From Ailanthus altissimus (Eukaryota; Streptophyta; Magnoliopsida; Sapindales; Simaroubaceae), in NCBI GenBank assembly GCA_946807835.1, contig OX327690.1, positions 6,916,501 through 6,980,500 of the forward strand: a stretch of 64,000 bases of DNA, in the 5' to 3' direction. Both the position numbers and the translations under genes were made by a program. Position 1 is the first letter of the stretch; each line of letters opens with the position of its first letter. The notes under the pieces were generated by a model. It saw nothing but the letters and a program-made list of their open reading frames with translations, searched no databases and had not been told where the DNA came from. Positions 45,998 through 59,060 of the stretch are shown piece after piece.

Positions 45998-48722
45998 TGT
46001 AGTAACCAGTATTCATAACCGGTAAGAATATGTATATTTATATATATAAATATACGTATTTTATTTGTATGTGGGTGATCCTTGATTTATATATTGTTAT
46101 TAGTAGTGTTTTTATAGGTTAAGGATATACTATTAGTATTGAGTTTATTTGCAAGACTTTGGAATTATTTTAGGGACCAAATTGTTATACTTTGAAAGTT
46201 TTGGGGGTGAATTCGTAAATACTAAAAATTAACCACTTAGTATAAAAATACACTTTTAAAAACCCTAATTCTCTCATTTTTGTCGAGCTACCCATTTTTA
46301 GAGAGAGAAGAGAGAAATAAAGGAGAGAGAAAGAGAAGAAGAAGAAGAAAAAGAAGAAGAAATTGGAATTTTGGATCTTTAGAGGTATATCACAACTAAT
46401 TATCAATTTATTGGTGTTAATTAAGTTAATTTCTTTAAGTTTTGATTTCTGGAAATATGTATAATTAAGGATTTGATGTGTATTTCGTTTGATGTTGTGA
46501 GAATTGATGATGATCTATAAGATAGTTTGATAAATCATGATGAATTATGAAATTTCTGCTGGATAACCTCTTGATCTAGGAATTTTATAAATTGTTGTGA
46601 TTCGATTCTGGTTTTGAATTTTGAGTATATGAAATTAGACATGTTTAGGATCATCTGAGACTTTGAATCGACTGAAAATCTCGGAAATTGAATTTGTAGT
46701 GAATTTACCAAAATGACCCTGGAATTCTGGAAATTTCCTGTGTAAACAGTATGATACAGTGGAAAATAATTTTTGACCTGCTGAATGATCTTTAAAAATT
46801 ATGAATTTGTGGCATATGATAATTTTATATGTCTAATATGATATACTCGGAATTGAGAATTTGGATCAATGTGGTTGAAGTGTTATGAATTTCTAAAGTG
46901 TATCAGCTCATTGTAGTATTTGATTAACAGATTTTTAAAGTTATGAAATAAAATAGTTTTAAAATACTTTTGTCAGTTATTTGGAAGCCAAATATTTATC
47001 ATGGACTGAGATATATGTCAAGAGTAATTATGTGGTAGTTTTATAATTTTTGAGTTAGTATATGATTTTATAAAATTGGGAGATTGAATACTGTTCAGTA
47101 AGTATCTTGATCCTGTCAGGTTTGTAGTTTGGATTCGATGGTGTGTATGGAATGAATTGTGTAGGAATTTTGATATAATATTCATATATAAGAAGTATAT
47201 ATGAGTCAAGAATGATATATTCTGATTTCGGAGTAATTGGACATCATTTGATGTATTAGAAATTTTTGTTAAGTGTAAGTGGTCAGAATGACAGGTTTTG
47301 AGAAACCAAATATTTAGACCAATTTGATGTGATAAATGCATTGTGTATAATTTTGTAAGCTATTTAAAGTATTTTGTGTGAATTGTGAGGCTTATGAAAG
47401 GATTAATCTCCATTGATAGGTTAAGGAGATTTAAGCCTTGTAGCTGAAAGTGTTAAGAGGTAAGTATACTAGACTTACTACTGGAATCACAATAAACATA
47501 ATTATTGTTTTGTATGATTTTGTAAATGGGGTTAAGAATATGTTTATGATATGTCAAAGTATATTTTGATATGAAATGTGAATATATGTTTATGAATGTG
47601 AGCATTGACATTGAGCATGGACATACATGTGTTTTTTGAAAGTGAGCTTTCCAAAATAAGATGCGTTTAACAAAGAAAGCTTTTGAAGTGTAATATGTCC
47701 ATGAGAAATATTTTGTGATTTGAGGGTACTTGAACTCACTGTTAACTTAGTAGGCATTTTATGTGATTTGTGGAGCCTTTATATGTGGCCTTTCCTTCGG
47801 GATTGGTATATGTTATGTGTTCCGTATGTAGGGAGGATCCTATTGGTACCTAAAGGAAGTGTGAGTCATCACATTCGTGTGGTGGCGTATTGGTACATGT
47901 GAGAGGACTCACCGATGATCAGGGTGAGGGTTTGGCTTTTACCTTCTGGCATAAGCGTTATATATGTGTGATTTAAAGACCTCACTTGTATTATTCCTCT
48001 CATACGGTATGTCACCTACGAGTGACATTTGGCTCATTATGTGATATGTGATATGTAAGTCCTACTAAGTAGTAGTCGAGTAATGGTATTCCTATTATGT
48101 GTTTTGAAAGAATGTGTAAGCGCTTACATGATATGTGATTTGATAAGATTATGATTTTGATTGATCACAGCATATCATACATATGCATTGTGTACATATA
48201 TGTATTTGTATTGATATATGAAAAACTAGTATGCTTACTGAGTTTTATACTCATTATAGTTTATGGTGATTTCAGGTAAATAAGGTACATGTGTGCTTAG
48301 CGGATTTGGCAAGGCTTCTGCTGTTCCTTGGGTTCCCTAAGTTGTTAGGTTGCTAAGTGTTTCATTTGGGGACACGTAGGATATGATATTTGATTTGTCC
48401 CTATTGAATAAATACTTATGTATTATTTTATTGTGTGTGGATTGAATTTGGTTTAAGTTTTATAAAGCGTGGTTATTGGATGATTTTAAGTAAGAATTTT
48501 GCAATGAATATATTCTGGGCTCCCGGTAACAAAGTTGCTACTGGTGACGTAGTAGAGTGTTTATCTCTGAGAAAACTCTGCGTATCTCCGGTTTACTAAT
48601 TGTCCCAGTCATAATTCAATTGCTATAATTCTGAAAGAAATTAAAATGAATGTGCTTAAAAATATTATTGAATGAATGTAAGTGATGTCGCGTGTCGGAT
48701 CTTTTGGGTCTGGGGCGTGACA
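45998..48722 (+). repeat. 3' LTR of the young Tekay-like element
   Basis: It is the copy of 39429-42153 at a constant offset of 6569 bases, with the same length and no difference seen. It is followed by GATAT, the second target duplication. Confidence 0.93.
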
Positions 48723-49889
48723 GATATGGATGACAGACAAGTAGTATACCATGCAAGCATGCCATAAGAGTTATCATTTATTTGAGAGCTGACCCTGTAA
48801 TATATATTGACAAAGCACCATATAAAAGTGCTTTTTTGAGGACTTATGAGGGCATGATTAGGCCCATTTTAGAGAGATGTGCATGAGATAATGTGAACTT
48901 ACCTACCTTAAACCCCCCCAACCAACAAATTAAAAGATTTGTTAGAAGACCTAAGTTGGTTAGAAGGTGGGAGACTAGTAAACCAGCCAAGGTGCAAAGA
49001 TCTTTTGTGGTAAAATACAACAAATGTGGGAAATTTGGACATAATTTCAGAACTTGTAGAGAGAAAATGTAGTTTAAAGAGTTTGTAAATTACACTCCAT
49101 ATTGTTTAATATTTAGTGACATTGTTTATTACTTTTTCTTAGTAATAATTATGCATCTCATTTATAATTCAGGAAGCATTTTTAGTTAGAAAAAGTTTAT
49201 CTCATGCTGCTACAAGAGAGATGCATTCTAATGCTATGGTATGCACGAAGCATAAACTTAAAAATATCTTATTACCTAAATCTGCAAGCATTTTTTTTAA
49301 TTTATATATTTTTCTTTATTTTGCAGGGAAGGGCATCAAGCAATAAACAAGGTTCCACGTCAGCCAATACTCATACTGCAACAGTTGGAAGTGGAGTGTC
49401 AAGTAAAGCATTTTATTTGTCTTATAATATATAAAATTTTGGATATATAAAATGATGAAATATTACACAACATCAATTCTAATATATAAAATGCTTTATT
49501 TTTAGGATATAGACGAAGGGAAAGGCCTAGAAGGCCTAAGAAACATCAGAGAGTCTGATTTTAGAGCTCATAAAGAAAATGTAAGTTGGATGAGGTTTCT
49601 AACTGTATTTTTTAAAATGATTTCATTATTATTGGTTATTGAGATATTTTGTAAGAATGATGATGCATAGGTTAGCATAGAATTATATCAGTTTACCATA
49701 ATTTTACTTTATTACATTTTGAAATTTTAGTCAATTTAACATTAGTTTATCTTTAATGAATTACATCTTTCACTTATAACTTTCATGTCATTTTTTGCTT
49801 GTACATTACAACACAATAATTACTATAACAACCAATAAAATACGATACATATTTTTTCATTAGACGTTTCATTTCATCAATTTGATTGG

Positions 49890-50130
49890 TCATATTTGCT
49901 TGTCTTGTAAACACACTACCCACTTCCACATTTAGATTCTACATTGCTTCCACCAGTGAAATAATTTCATAAACTTGAAGCATGAAATAGTTGAAATCCT
50001 CCTCCTTTGGTTCTCAAAATCGATAGTAATTGCATCTTCTTCCCTCACAGTAGAAATACAACTTATTAGAGTTGTTCTCTGAATCTGAAATTCTTACAAT
50101 GATTTCCTTCCATATAAATAATTTTTGTTT
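49890..50130 (-). pseudogene. Probable GRF-type zinc-finger fragment
   Basis: On the minus strand, RISDSENNSNKLYFYCE, then GRRCNYYRF, then EPKEEDFNYFMLQ and a coiled tail NMTNQIDEMKRLMK resemble the small GRF zinc-finger proteins of plants. Two stops interrupt the frame, and the first Cys pair is not visible. It lies just downstream of MULE transposase 2 and points towards it, like the Ulp1-like gene of MULE 1. Function unknown even in intact relatives. Confidence 0.45.
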
Positions 50131-50139
50131 TTGAATTTG

Positions 50140-52640
50140 ATAATTCTCTTATTCACTTCACCTAGATTTATAGGGTTTGACATGATTTTGAGACTAGTTG
50201 TTCCAAGATCTTTGGAAAGATTGTTGAAAGTTGTTGCTGTAAAGGAATTATTATTTTAATATTGTTGAAATTTGTTGCTATAAATGAAGGAAAGATTTTA
50301 TAATGTGTTGTTTAGGGTTGCTGTAAATGAAGAAAATGAGTGTATAATGTGTTTTTTCTCGTTGAAAGAGTTGTTTTTGTTTGCAACATGTTTGAAACAA
50401 AGGAGAAATTGTAAGTTTTTGAGTTGTGCAATAAAGGAGAAATGTAACCCTTAAATAGGAAATAAGCTTTGGACCGTTGTACTGTGCAATGGTCACCTGC
50501 ACATTTCAAACAATTTTTAATGTTTGTACATTTTTATTTCATTCATTAAAATTACAAAATATTTGAAAATTAATTACAATTCAAGAGTTTTTTGTCTAAT
50601 GACAACCACTAAATTAACAAAGAAAATGTTTTATTATTAAATTACAAAAAGGAATGTAAAATAATTACAGTTCAAATAAAATAATATTTAAATAAATGAT
50701 TCTAGCACAAAAGTAGTGAGAAAATTACAATAAAATATCTTAAATTTCTATTAAAAATGACTAAAAAGTTATGGAATTACAAAATCAGTTCAGAGGTATA
50801 TTAGTCAATTCACCATTTTTATTATTCTTAAATAAAATATTCAAAAAATCAAACTTTATAATTATAAAATTGTCAGCCGCATGAAAAATTATATAACTCT
50901 TGGAATACGTGCAACACAATACTGTTAAATCTACCTCTATTAATGTGTCAAGGATAAATTCATTATCTAACGCATATTTGCATAGAATATGTTATATTTA
51001 ACATAATATTTTTAACATTTGAACATTCTTATTTATTTTAGTTAAAAATTAGGTATAAATATTAATTTTTTAATTCTGTGAGTATTATTGTAATTAAGTC
51101 ACACGGCTGATATTGATGATAATATCCTAAATTTAAAATTATCACTCACTTCTTTCTTTTTTTTTATACTTTATTATTTTCTTATATAAGGGTAATACAT
51201 CACTTCAAAAAAAAATTATAACTAATAAAAATAAGATATGATTAAGAAATGTTGAGTAGGGATAATTGATAAGCTTCGTTCAAATTTTAAAAATTAGTTT
51301 TCAATAAAGAAAGATTAAATGCATTTATTTGAATAGTTTAGTTGTAAAGAACTTATAGTGTATTATTCTTTCATTATATTAGAAATTTTGAATTCGAATG
51401 CCCCTCTTTCATGTCAAATAATAAAATGTTATTTATTTACTTGTTTTTAACCCATTGGTCTACTACTACAATAGATGAAGAACCACCTTAAAGTTATTGC
51501 CAAATCTAAGGCAATATCAATTTCATAACCAAATCAACTAATATTTGCTAGATTTAGCTGGGAGCCACAGCATCTTACATCACTTGCCAGGTTATAATAC
51601 TTGCACACATGATGCATGATGCAAAAGGGCACATGCCCACATGACACATGGTTTGATTCTCAATTGTCAAATTGAATTCACCGTTATGCTATAATTAATG
51701 TAGTACAAGGAAAGAACATTGGGCTGGCTTTTAAAAAAAAAAAAATTATATGAAATTATAACGTTGATAATATTTAATGTTATATTATTATTATTATTAT
51801 TATTAAAAAAATTAAAATTATATTTATAATTTTAAATTATATTTTATTTAAATTATATTATTAAAATTATTAAGAATAACACGTACAATATTAAAATTCA
51901 TCTCTTTTGAAATATATTATAAAAATTATTAAAAATAATATGTATAATTTTAAGTATATTTTACTTGAATTAAAAAATTTATAAAAGAATAAAAATTAAT
52001 TAATTACTCTAATATTTATTAAAACTCAAACTTTCAACCTAATTAACAAACGCATTTTATGAGAGGATGCTTGTCATCAAAGCTTAGGTCATTATATTTA
52101 ATTTTATACTCTTAGATTGCTTCTCTCGATTGTGCAGTTCATGTCTCATAGGTTGGGTCATTGTCTTTGTCACATCTGGCTGCATCTATAAATTAAAAGT
52201 ATAATTTATACCAAGTGACAATGTTAATATCTCCAAATTTGAATAATACGTGGTGCATTGATCCATCATAAGATTAAAACAAAAAAAGATTATGCAACCA
52301 ATCACATGATAGTCATACGGAAAAATGTTTTTAAAATTATATTTTTTTATTAAAAACATAAAAATATTTTTTAATTTTCAAATTAAATAAAATAATAATA
52401 ATATAATTTAAATTTAAATTTAAATTACTATTGAAATGTAATTTATATAAAGCTCAAGGAGGGACAGTATTAATACCTCATTCATTAGGACTGATACAAG
52501 CACATGATTCTCATAAAAATAGTTATAAAATATTCAGACGAATCAGAACAGACATTACTGTAATCTGTGCCATCAATTTCTTAGAATTTAAGTAGGACCC
52601 ACAAGCTATCTCGTACAGATATAGGTAATGTGCATGATCG
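50140..52640. other. AT-rich interval, no gene seen
   Basis: Short open frames at 50278-50509 show no recognisable motif. Simple (TTA)n occurs near 51785-51805. MULE 2 terminal sequence may lie here but could not be identified by eye. Confidence 0.45.
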
Positions 52641-52870
52641 TCTCCCAGACTTGCGTTGCACAATAGTTTAACCCGAAGTCCCCATTTTTATTGAACCGAC
52701 CAAACCAAATCCATCACTTTGGTTGGTCGGGTCGGAGGGCAGGTGAAATCGTGGTGGGTCCCCCCTGAAATTGTGAGCTTGTTCGGACCCACATGGTGTG
52801 ACATAGTGGCTGGTCCCACTTACAACGGTGGGACTTGTGGATCCATCGTCATACGGATCCATCTTTTCTA
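52641..52870. other. GC-richer non-coding segment
   Basis: A short segment with TTGGTTGGTCGGGTCGG, GTGGGTCCCCCC and two GGATCCAT motifs stands out from very AT-rich surroundings. Frames of 64 and 79 codons overlap in opposite directions, and neither resembles a known protein. Confidence 0.4.
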
Positions 52871-55529
52871 TTATTCTGCGATACTTTTTAACTTTTTTTT
52901 TTTTTTTTTCTCAAGAAGGTTTATTGATTCTACGTTGACACCTTTAAAAATGACATAACAAAATTGGGTATTAACTCTGTCGTCCCCTATAGTTTATATA
53001 AAAATACTCACTCTTTAAAGATATTTTATTTATTTACATAATAAAAAATATATAATTATGCCAGTATTTTTATTTTTTAAATTAAATATAAAAAAATATC
53101 CATATAATTAAATCTAAAATGCAATTTATGTAAACCTTAGGGAGACAATGTTATCCCATAACAAAATTTATTTTAATCTTAATTTTTTTTATTACGGACA
53201 TTTTGCAATTAAGGTTTGTCTAGACTTAATTATGTTTTTTTTTAACAAACGATATAATATTATTGAATAATTAATAATATTACAACATTTAACTTTTGAT
53301 ATAAAATTATAAGATTATTGAAATGCTATACATGAATAAAATAAGTTTATAAAAACTATTTTGGATCTATTACTCTCTTATAAAGAGAACAAACAAATCT
53401 TAAACTAGGAACTTCAATAAAAGATTATAACTACTATCTCGAAACGAGAAAGCCTACTCTCTTGTAGAAGGGAATACCTACTCACTCTCGTAGAAGGGAT
53501 ATTTACCCTCACATAAGAGGGTCAAAATCCTCACAAAGAGATATAAATTATCTATCCTGGTATTAGAGGAATAATATAATACAATATTGCATATAAACAA
53601 CACCCGTACATCTCCCAATTATAATAATACCCTTCTACATCATCAAAATTACATATAAGAAAACAACCAACTCGACAAGAATAAAATATAGGGAGACAAT
53701 GAAGTTTTCTATCTGAATAGTAGAATAGCAAAATAGCAAATGAGAAGCCACCTAGGGTTGCTAAACATAAAGAAAGGGTCGGGCGACGACTATGGTGAGC
53801 AGAATGCTTGAAAATCACATACATTTAACCCACGGTAGTTGTAAGAGGCGACAGGCTACTAGAATCAGTTAGAGAAGAGGAGAACATAGCAACCGACTGT
53901 TGAGTTTGGTCGGTGTCAATGAGGCTCGTCATCGGTCGATCTGTCTGGGCGAGTAGTGGATCCATAGTAAAAGGCATGAGCCAACCACAAAATTCAATGA
54001 GAGATACCCGTGGAGCCTAGACAAAACAAATAGAGAAGGAAGAAAAAGAAAAGAGAAGAGAAAATGGGGGAAAAAGAAAAAAGAAGAATAAAATAGCTGG
54101 AGAGAAGAGAAAAGAATGAGGAAAAAAAAGGGGGGAAACTGAAAAGGAGAAGAGGAGAGGGAAAATCATCACCAAAGAGGGGGCATTTTTACCCCCTCTC
54201 CAATGAAGAGGAGGGTGCCACTGTTTTTTTCCTTTTGTTTGAGAGAAAAATATGTTAAAATAGACGAGAGTCTTTTTTTCTCAACTATGTTATTTAAATA
54301 AACAAAAACAAAAACTTTACTCTTCTTTTTCACTTAAATCCAATTCTATAGTATTTTTTTCCATTTAGTTTTTCTCCCTACATGTTAATAAATTTGTATT
54401 ACTCTTCCTAATTGAATATTGTATGAATTTCTTTGCAAATAATCGATTTGATAGAGTAAGAAACTTGGGGGCTATTTGTGTTTTTGGTTTAATATTGAAT
54501 TTGACTTAATTTAATTTATTCAGTCATTTAAATTTTTTTATTTTTCTAATTTAATAAGAATTTTAAATCAAATTTGACTTAATAGAAAGAATTATTATAT
54601 TTATTTTTTTTACTTTAATGTAAAAAATGGGAATGATGTTACAAATAATTTAACATTTATTTTATAATAATAAGCAAAAAAAAATAGTTGAATCAAATTC
54701 AATCAATCAACTATATTCATTAAATTTAGTTCTATTCAAAATTCAGTTAAAAAAAAAATCTTAAACTAAAGGGCAAATACAAAAGAAATACATACATTTA
54801 ATAGCAATTTGATAAAGGCCTAAAGGAGAAGGAATCATAATACAATAAAAACAAGATCCCATTCAAATTTTCTACATATCTTCAACATCCTTAGCCAAAT
54901 AAGGGTTAGATTGTGTTGACAGCAGAGTGGAACACTAAAAAAAAACATACATGGCCTTTAATTCCCTTGGAAATGCCAAAGGATTTATGTCATTCTGCTT
55001 TTCTTTGCTTCCAGTTTGCAGCAACTCAAAGGTCAATATTATAATTCTATAGGCAGGCCCTCCGGTACATCCGGCTATACCAAATAGCTGGATGACATCA
55101 GCAATGCCCCCTTAGGGAGGGTGAACTTATTATTTTCGATTTTAAACCGGTAATAATAACATTTAATAAAAAAAGCCCCTTTATTTATTATAAATTTAAA
55201 TAATAATAATAAAGTTTATTTATAATTAGTTAATTGATACTTTTTTATTTATAAGTTTAATTTTATTAAAATTTTAATTTACAATTAAAATTTATTATTT
55301 AAAAAACTTTAAGTTAGTCCTATTAAAATGAATTAATCATCTTTATAATAATAAATTGTATGTATAATAAATATATTGTAGAAATACATATATTTATAAA
55401 AATTATATGATCATTATCTTATGATTCTATATATGTTAATTTTAAACTATATTATTTATATATATATTAATTTTAATTAACTTTGAATTTGTTAAATAAA
55501 TTATATGGTTGAAACAATTGAAGCTAATC
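52871..55529. other. Interval before the satellite block, no gene seen
   Basis: Short repeats of CTCTCTTGTAGAAGGGA type occur at 53450-53525. A strongly purine-rich stretch of GAAGAGAAAAGA type lies at 54010-54180. A 90-codon minus-strand frame at 53552-53824 is not recognised. Confidence 0.45.
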
Positions 55530-58500
55530 TGTGAATGTTATAATTTCAATTTCAATAACAATAAATGTTATAATTACAATTTTAATTTATAATTCAATTA
55601 CATTAAAAGATTTAATTCCAATTCAAATTATAATTTTAATTATATTAAATATTATAATTACAATTCAAATTTTAATTATGTTAAATGATATAATTCTAAT
55701 TTTAATATTAATTACGTTCAATGTTAAAATTTAAATTTTAATTATGTTAAATGTTACAATTGAAGTAAAATTTTAATTGCAATTATGTTAAATATTATAA
55801 ATCCAATTTAAATTTCGATTTAACTTGTTATATGTTATAATTAGAAATATAATTTTAATTTTAATAATATTAAATATTATAATTTCAAATCATAATTCAA
55901 TTTCATTTGAAGTATGTTAAATAACATAATTTCAATTTTAATTTGAGTTTCGTTAAATATTATATAATTTTAATTTAAAATACGATAAATATTATAATTT
56001 CAAATCTCATTTTAATGTCAATTTCAATTTCGTTATATGGTATAATTCAAATTTCAAATTTGTTAAATGTTATAATTTCAATTTCAATGTCAATTTCAAT
56101 TATGTTAAATATTATAATTCAAAATCAATTTTCAATTTCAATTTCATCAAATGATATTATTTTAAACCTAATTTAAATATCAGATACGTTAAATGTTGTA
56201 ATTTAAAATCGAATATCAATATCAATTTCAATTACGTTAAATGTTATAATTTCAATTTTATTGCTTCGTATAATTCCAATTGAAAATCTAATTTCAATTT
56301 CATTTATGTTAAAAAGTTATTACTACAAATTCAATTTTAATTTTAATTATATTAAATATTATAATTTCAGTTCCAATTTTTAATTTTAATTATATTAAAT
56401 GTTATAATTTTAAATCTAAATTTAATTTCAATTACGTTAAATATTATAATTTCAATTCCAATTTTGATTTTAATTACGTTAAATGTTATAATTTTAATTT
56501 TAATTTTAATTACGTAAAATAGTATAATATAAATTCTAAATTTAAATTCAATTTTATTTATGTTAAATATTATAATTTTAATTTCAATAACTTTAAATGT
56601 TAATTTCAATTGTAATTTCAGCTTCAATTACATTAAGTGTTATAATTCTAATTACAATTTCAATTTTAATTAAGTTAAATGTTATAATTCTAATTCTATT
56701 TTCATTTTCAATTACGTTAAATATTAAAATTCTAATTCTAATTCTAATTTCAATTATATTTAATGTTATAATTATTTCAATTCTAATTCTAATTTCAATT
56801 TTAATTACATTAAATATTATAATTCTAATTCTGATTTTAATCATATTAAATACTATAATTCTAATTTCACTTTCAATTTTAATTACATTAAATGTTATAA
56901 TTCAAATTCCAATTTCAATTCCAAATACGTTAAATTTTATAATTCTATTTTCAATTTCAATTTCAATCATGTTAAATGTTATAATTTTAATTCTAATTTC
57001 GATTTCAATTACATTAAATGTTATAATTTTAATTTCAATTTTAATTATGCTTAATGTTATAATTATTTCAATTTCAATTACATTAAATGTCATAATTCTA
57101 ATTTCAAATTTAAATTCAATCCCAATTATGTTAATGTTATAATTCCAATTTCAATTCCAATTCCAATTCCAATTCCAATTCCAAATTCAATCATATTAAA
57201 TGCTATAATTCTATTTTTAGTTTTAATTTTAATTATGTTAAATGTTATAATTCAGATTCTAATTTTAATTTTAATTACGTTAAATGTTATAAGTCTAATT
57301 CTATTTTTGATTTCAATTATGTTAAATTTTATAATTCTAATTTTGATTTCAATTACGTTAAATATTATAATTTTAATTTTAATTTCAAATATGTTAAATA
57401 TTATAATTTTAATTTCAATTTCAATGATGTAAAATGTTATAATTTTAATTCCAATTTTATTTTGAACTAATTAAATATTATAATTATAATTTCAATTTCA
57501 AATAAATTAAATGTTGTAATTTCAATTTCAATTTCAAAAAATGAAAAATCTTATAATTTTAATTCAAAATTTAAATTCAATTTTAATTTTGTTGAATGTT
57601 ATAGTTTTATTTTTTAATTTCAATTAAATTAATTATATTTTATAATTTCAATTTTAATTTTAATCACGCTAAATGTTATAATTTTAATTTTAATTTAAGT
57701 TTCAATTACATTAAATATTATAACTTCAAATCTAATTTTAATTTTAATTTCAATTACTATAAATGTTATAATTCTAATTTCAATTCAAATTTTAATTTAA
57801 ATTACATTAAATGTTATAATTTCAACTTCAATTACGTTAAATGTTATAATTTTAATTTCAATTCAAATTTCAATTGCGTTAAATATTATAATTTCTATTC
57901 CAATTTGAATTTTAATTACGTTAAATGTTATAATTTTAATTCCAATTTCAATTTCAATTACTTTATATATTATAATTCCAAATCCAGTTTTAATTTTAAT
58001 TACGTTAAATATTATAATTTAAATTCTAATTTTAAATCTAATTTCAATTACGTTAAATATTATAATTCTAATTCTAATTTCAATTTAAATTACATTAAAC
58101 ATTATATTTTTAATTTCAATTTCAATTACGTCAAATGTTATAATTCCAATTCCAATTTTAATTTCAATTACGTTAGATGTTATTATTACAATTTCAATTT
58201 CAATATGTTAAATGTTATAATTCTATTTTATATTTTAAATTCAATTTCATTTACATTAAATGTTATAACTTTAAATTCAATTTAAAATTTAATTTTGTTA
58301 AATGTTATAATTTCAATTTCAATTTTAAATACGTTAAATAATTCCAATTGTAAATCTAATTTTAACATTAATTATGTTAAATGTTATAATTTTAATTCCA
58401 ATTTAAAATTTAATTTTGTTTAATGTTATAATTTTAATTTTAATTTTAAATACGTTAAATAATTTCAATTGTAAATCTAATTTCAACATTAATTATGTTA

Positions 58501-58700
58501 AATGTTATAATTTTAATTCCAATTTAAAATTTAATTTTGTTTAATGTTATAATTTCAATTTTAATTTTAAATACGTTAAATAATTCAAATTGTAAATCTA
58601 ATTTCAACATCAATTATGTTAAATGTTATAATTTTAATTTTAATTACTTTAAATATTATAATTTCAAATATTAAATTTTATAATTCCAATTACATTACAT
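55530..58700 (+). repeat. Satellite A, forward array (AT-rich, compound units)
   Basis: Several dozen irregular units. Each has a fairly constant core, ACGTTAAATGTTATAATT, followed by a variable number of hexamers of the form AATTYN (AATTTC, AATTCC, AATTCT, AATTTT). Unit length therefore varies from about 35 to 65 bp. Long open frames here encode only low-complexity Asn/Ile/Leu/Tyr/Phe strings and are by-products of the hexamers. Confidence 0.88.
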
Positions 58701-59060
58701 TTTATCGTGTAATATTTGCAACTGTCGTCAACTCCCATGTAAGTATATCCCCACCTTTTGTTGCCAGAATATGTGAAGGTAAAAATATTATACATTATTG
58801 TTGGGATTCCTTAAATTTAGAGTTGCAATTTCCGTGTCAAGAGTTTATTTATCCACTTTCACTGATTATGTATTAAGTTGTAGGTATGCAATGACCATTT
58901 GATGTATGTTCCCACTTCTTCAGACAATGTTCATAGTATTTAATTGTTTCACCAACTGAAGTGTGAGTATATCCTTACTTATAAATAATTGAATATTTGT
59001 ATAAATAAATAATCTTAATTAGTTAGTAATATATAAATACACTGCCACCGCCCCTCAACA
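58701..59060. other. Spacer between oppositely oriented satellite A arrays
   Basis: About 360 bp of non-satellite sequence. It contains GTATATCCCCACCTTTT (near 58743), whose inverted counterpart AAAAGTGGGGATATGTAC lies near 60068, and TATGTTCCCACTTC (near 58905), which resembles inverted satellite B. Confidence 0.6.

Larger units (their letters stand above)
39429..48722 (+). mobile_element. Young non-autonomous Tekay-like LTR retrotransposon carrying two antisense genes
   Basis: The element is 9294 bp, flanked on both sides by GATAT (39424-39428, 48723-48727). LTRs 39429-42153 and 45998-48722 are both 2725 bp, and every stretch compared is identical. A primer site for initiator tRNA-Met (42162-42173) and a polypurine tract (45984-45996) are intact. 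The bases before the tract, with TTTCGAGGACGAAATTC, are the usual end of Tekay-type pol, and the leader matches the family, so the element derives from an autonomous Tekay chromovirus. The 3.8 kb interior has no gag or pol; it has LOG (42591-43244) and a 397-codon ORF (43844-45037), both on the minus strand. Movement must rely on proteins from a relative. Identity of the LTRs means very recent insertion. A recent assembly artefact is unlikely given the unique interior and perfect duplication. Confidence 0.93.
37900..49580 (+). pseudogene. MULE transposase 2 (MuDR-like), interrupted by a young LTR element in its SWIM motif
   Basis: Plus-strand blocks: an acidic N-terminal region and MuDR N-domain (37938-38219, FFEEGHVFVNIQQFRDTLTK), then QELLCKYGVRVYRQRIYRAK (about 38345-38410), and the catalytic region (38479-38865) with FLGGCRPFIGLDGCHLKE carrying an Asp of the triad. 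The SWIM motif is split: the CEC half ends at 39428 and the PCKHAI half starts after 48727. A CCHC knuckle (CGKFGHNFRTC) ends near 49065, with a stop at 49069-49071. Two later stretches with exon-like borders (49325-49401, after TTGCAG; 49505-49580, before GTAAGT) could be C-terminal exons. Stops such as TGA in the SWIM region show decay that predates or follows the insertion. Confidence 0.85.

Noticed and set aside
55531..58876. Long open frames rich in Ile, Leu, Asn, Tyr and Phe
   Set aside because: They are translations of AATTYN hexamers and the satellite core, appear in several frames and both strands, and have no independent coding signal.
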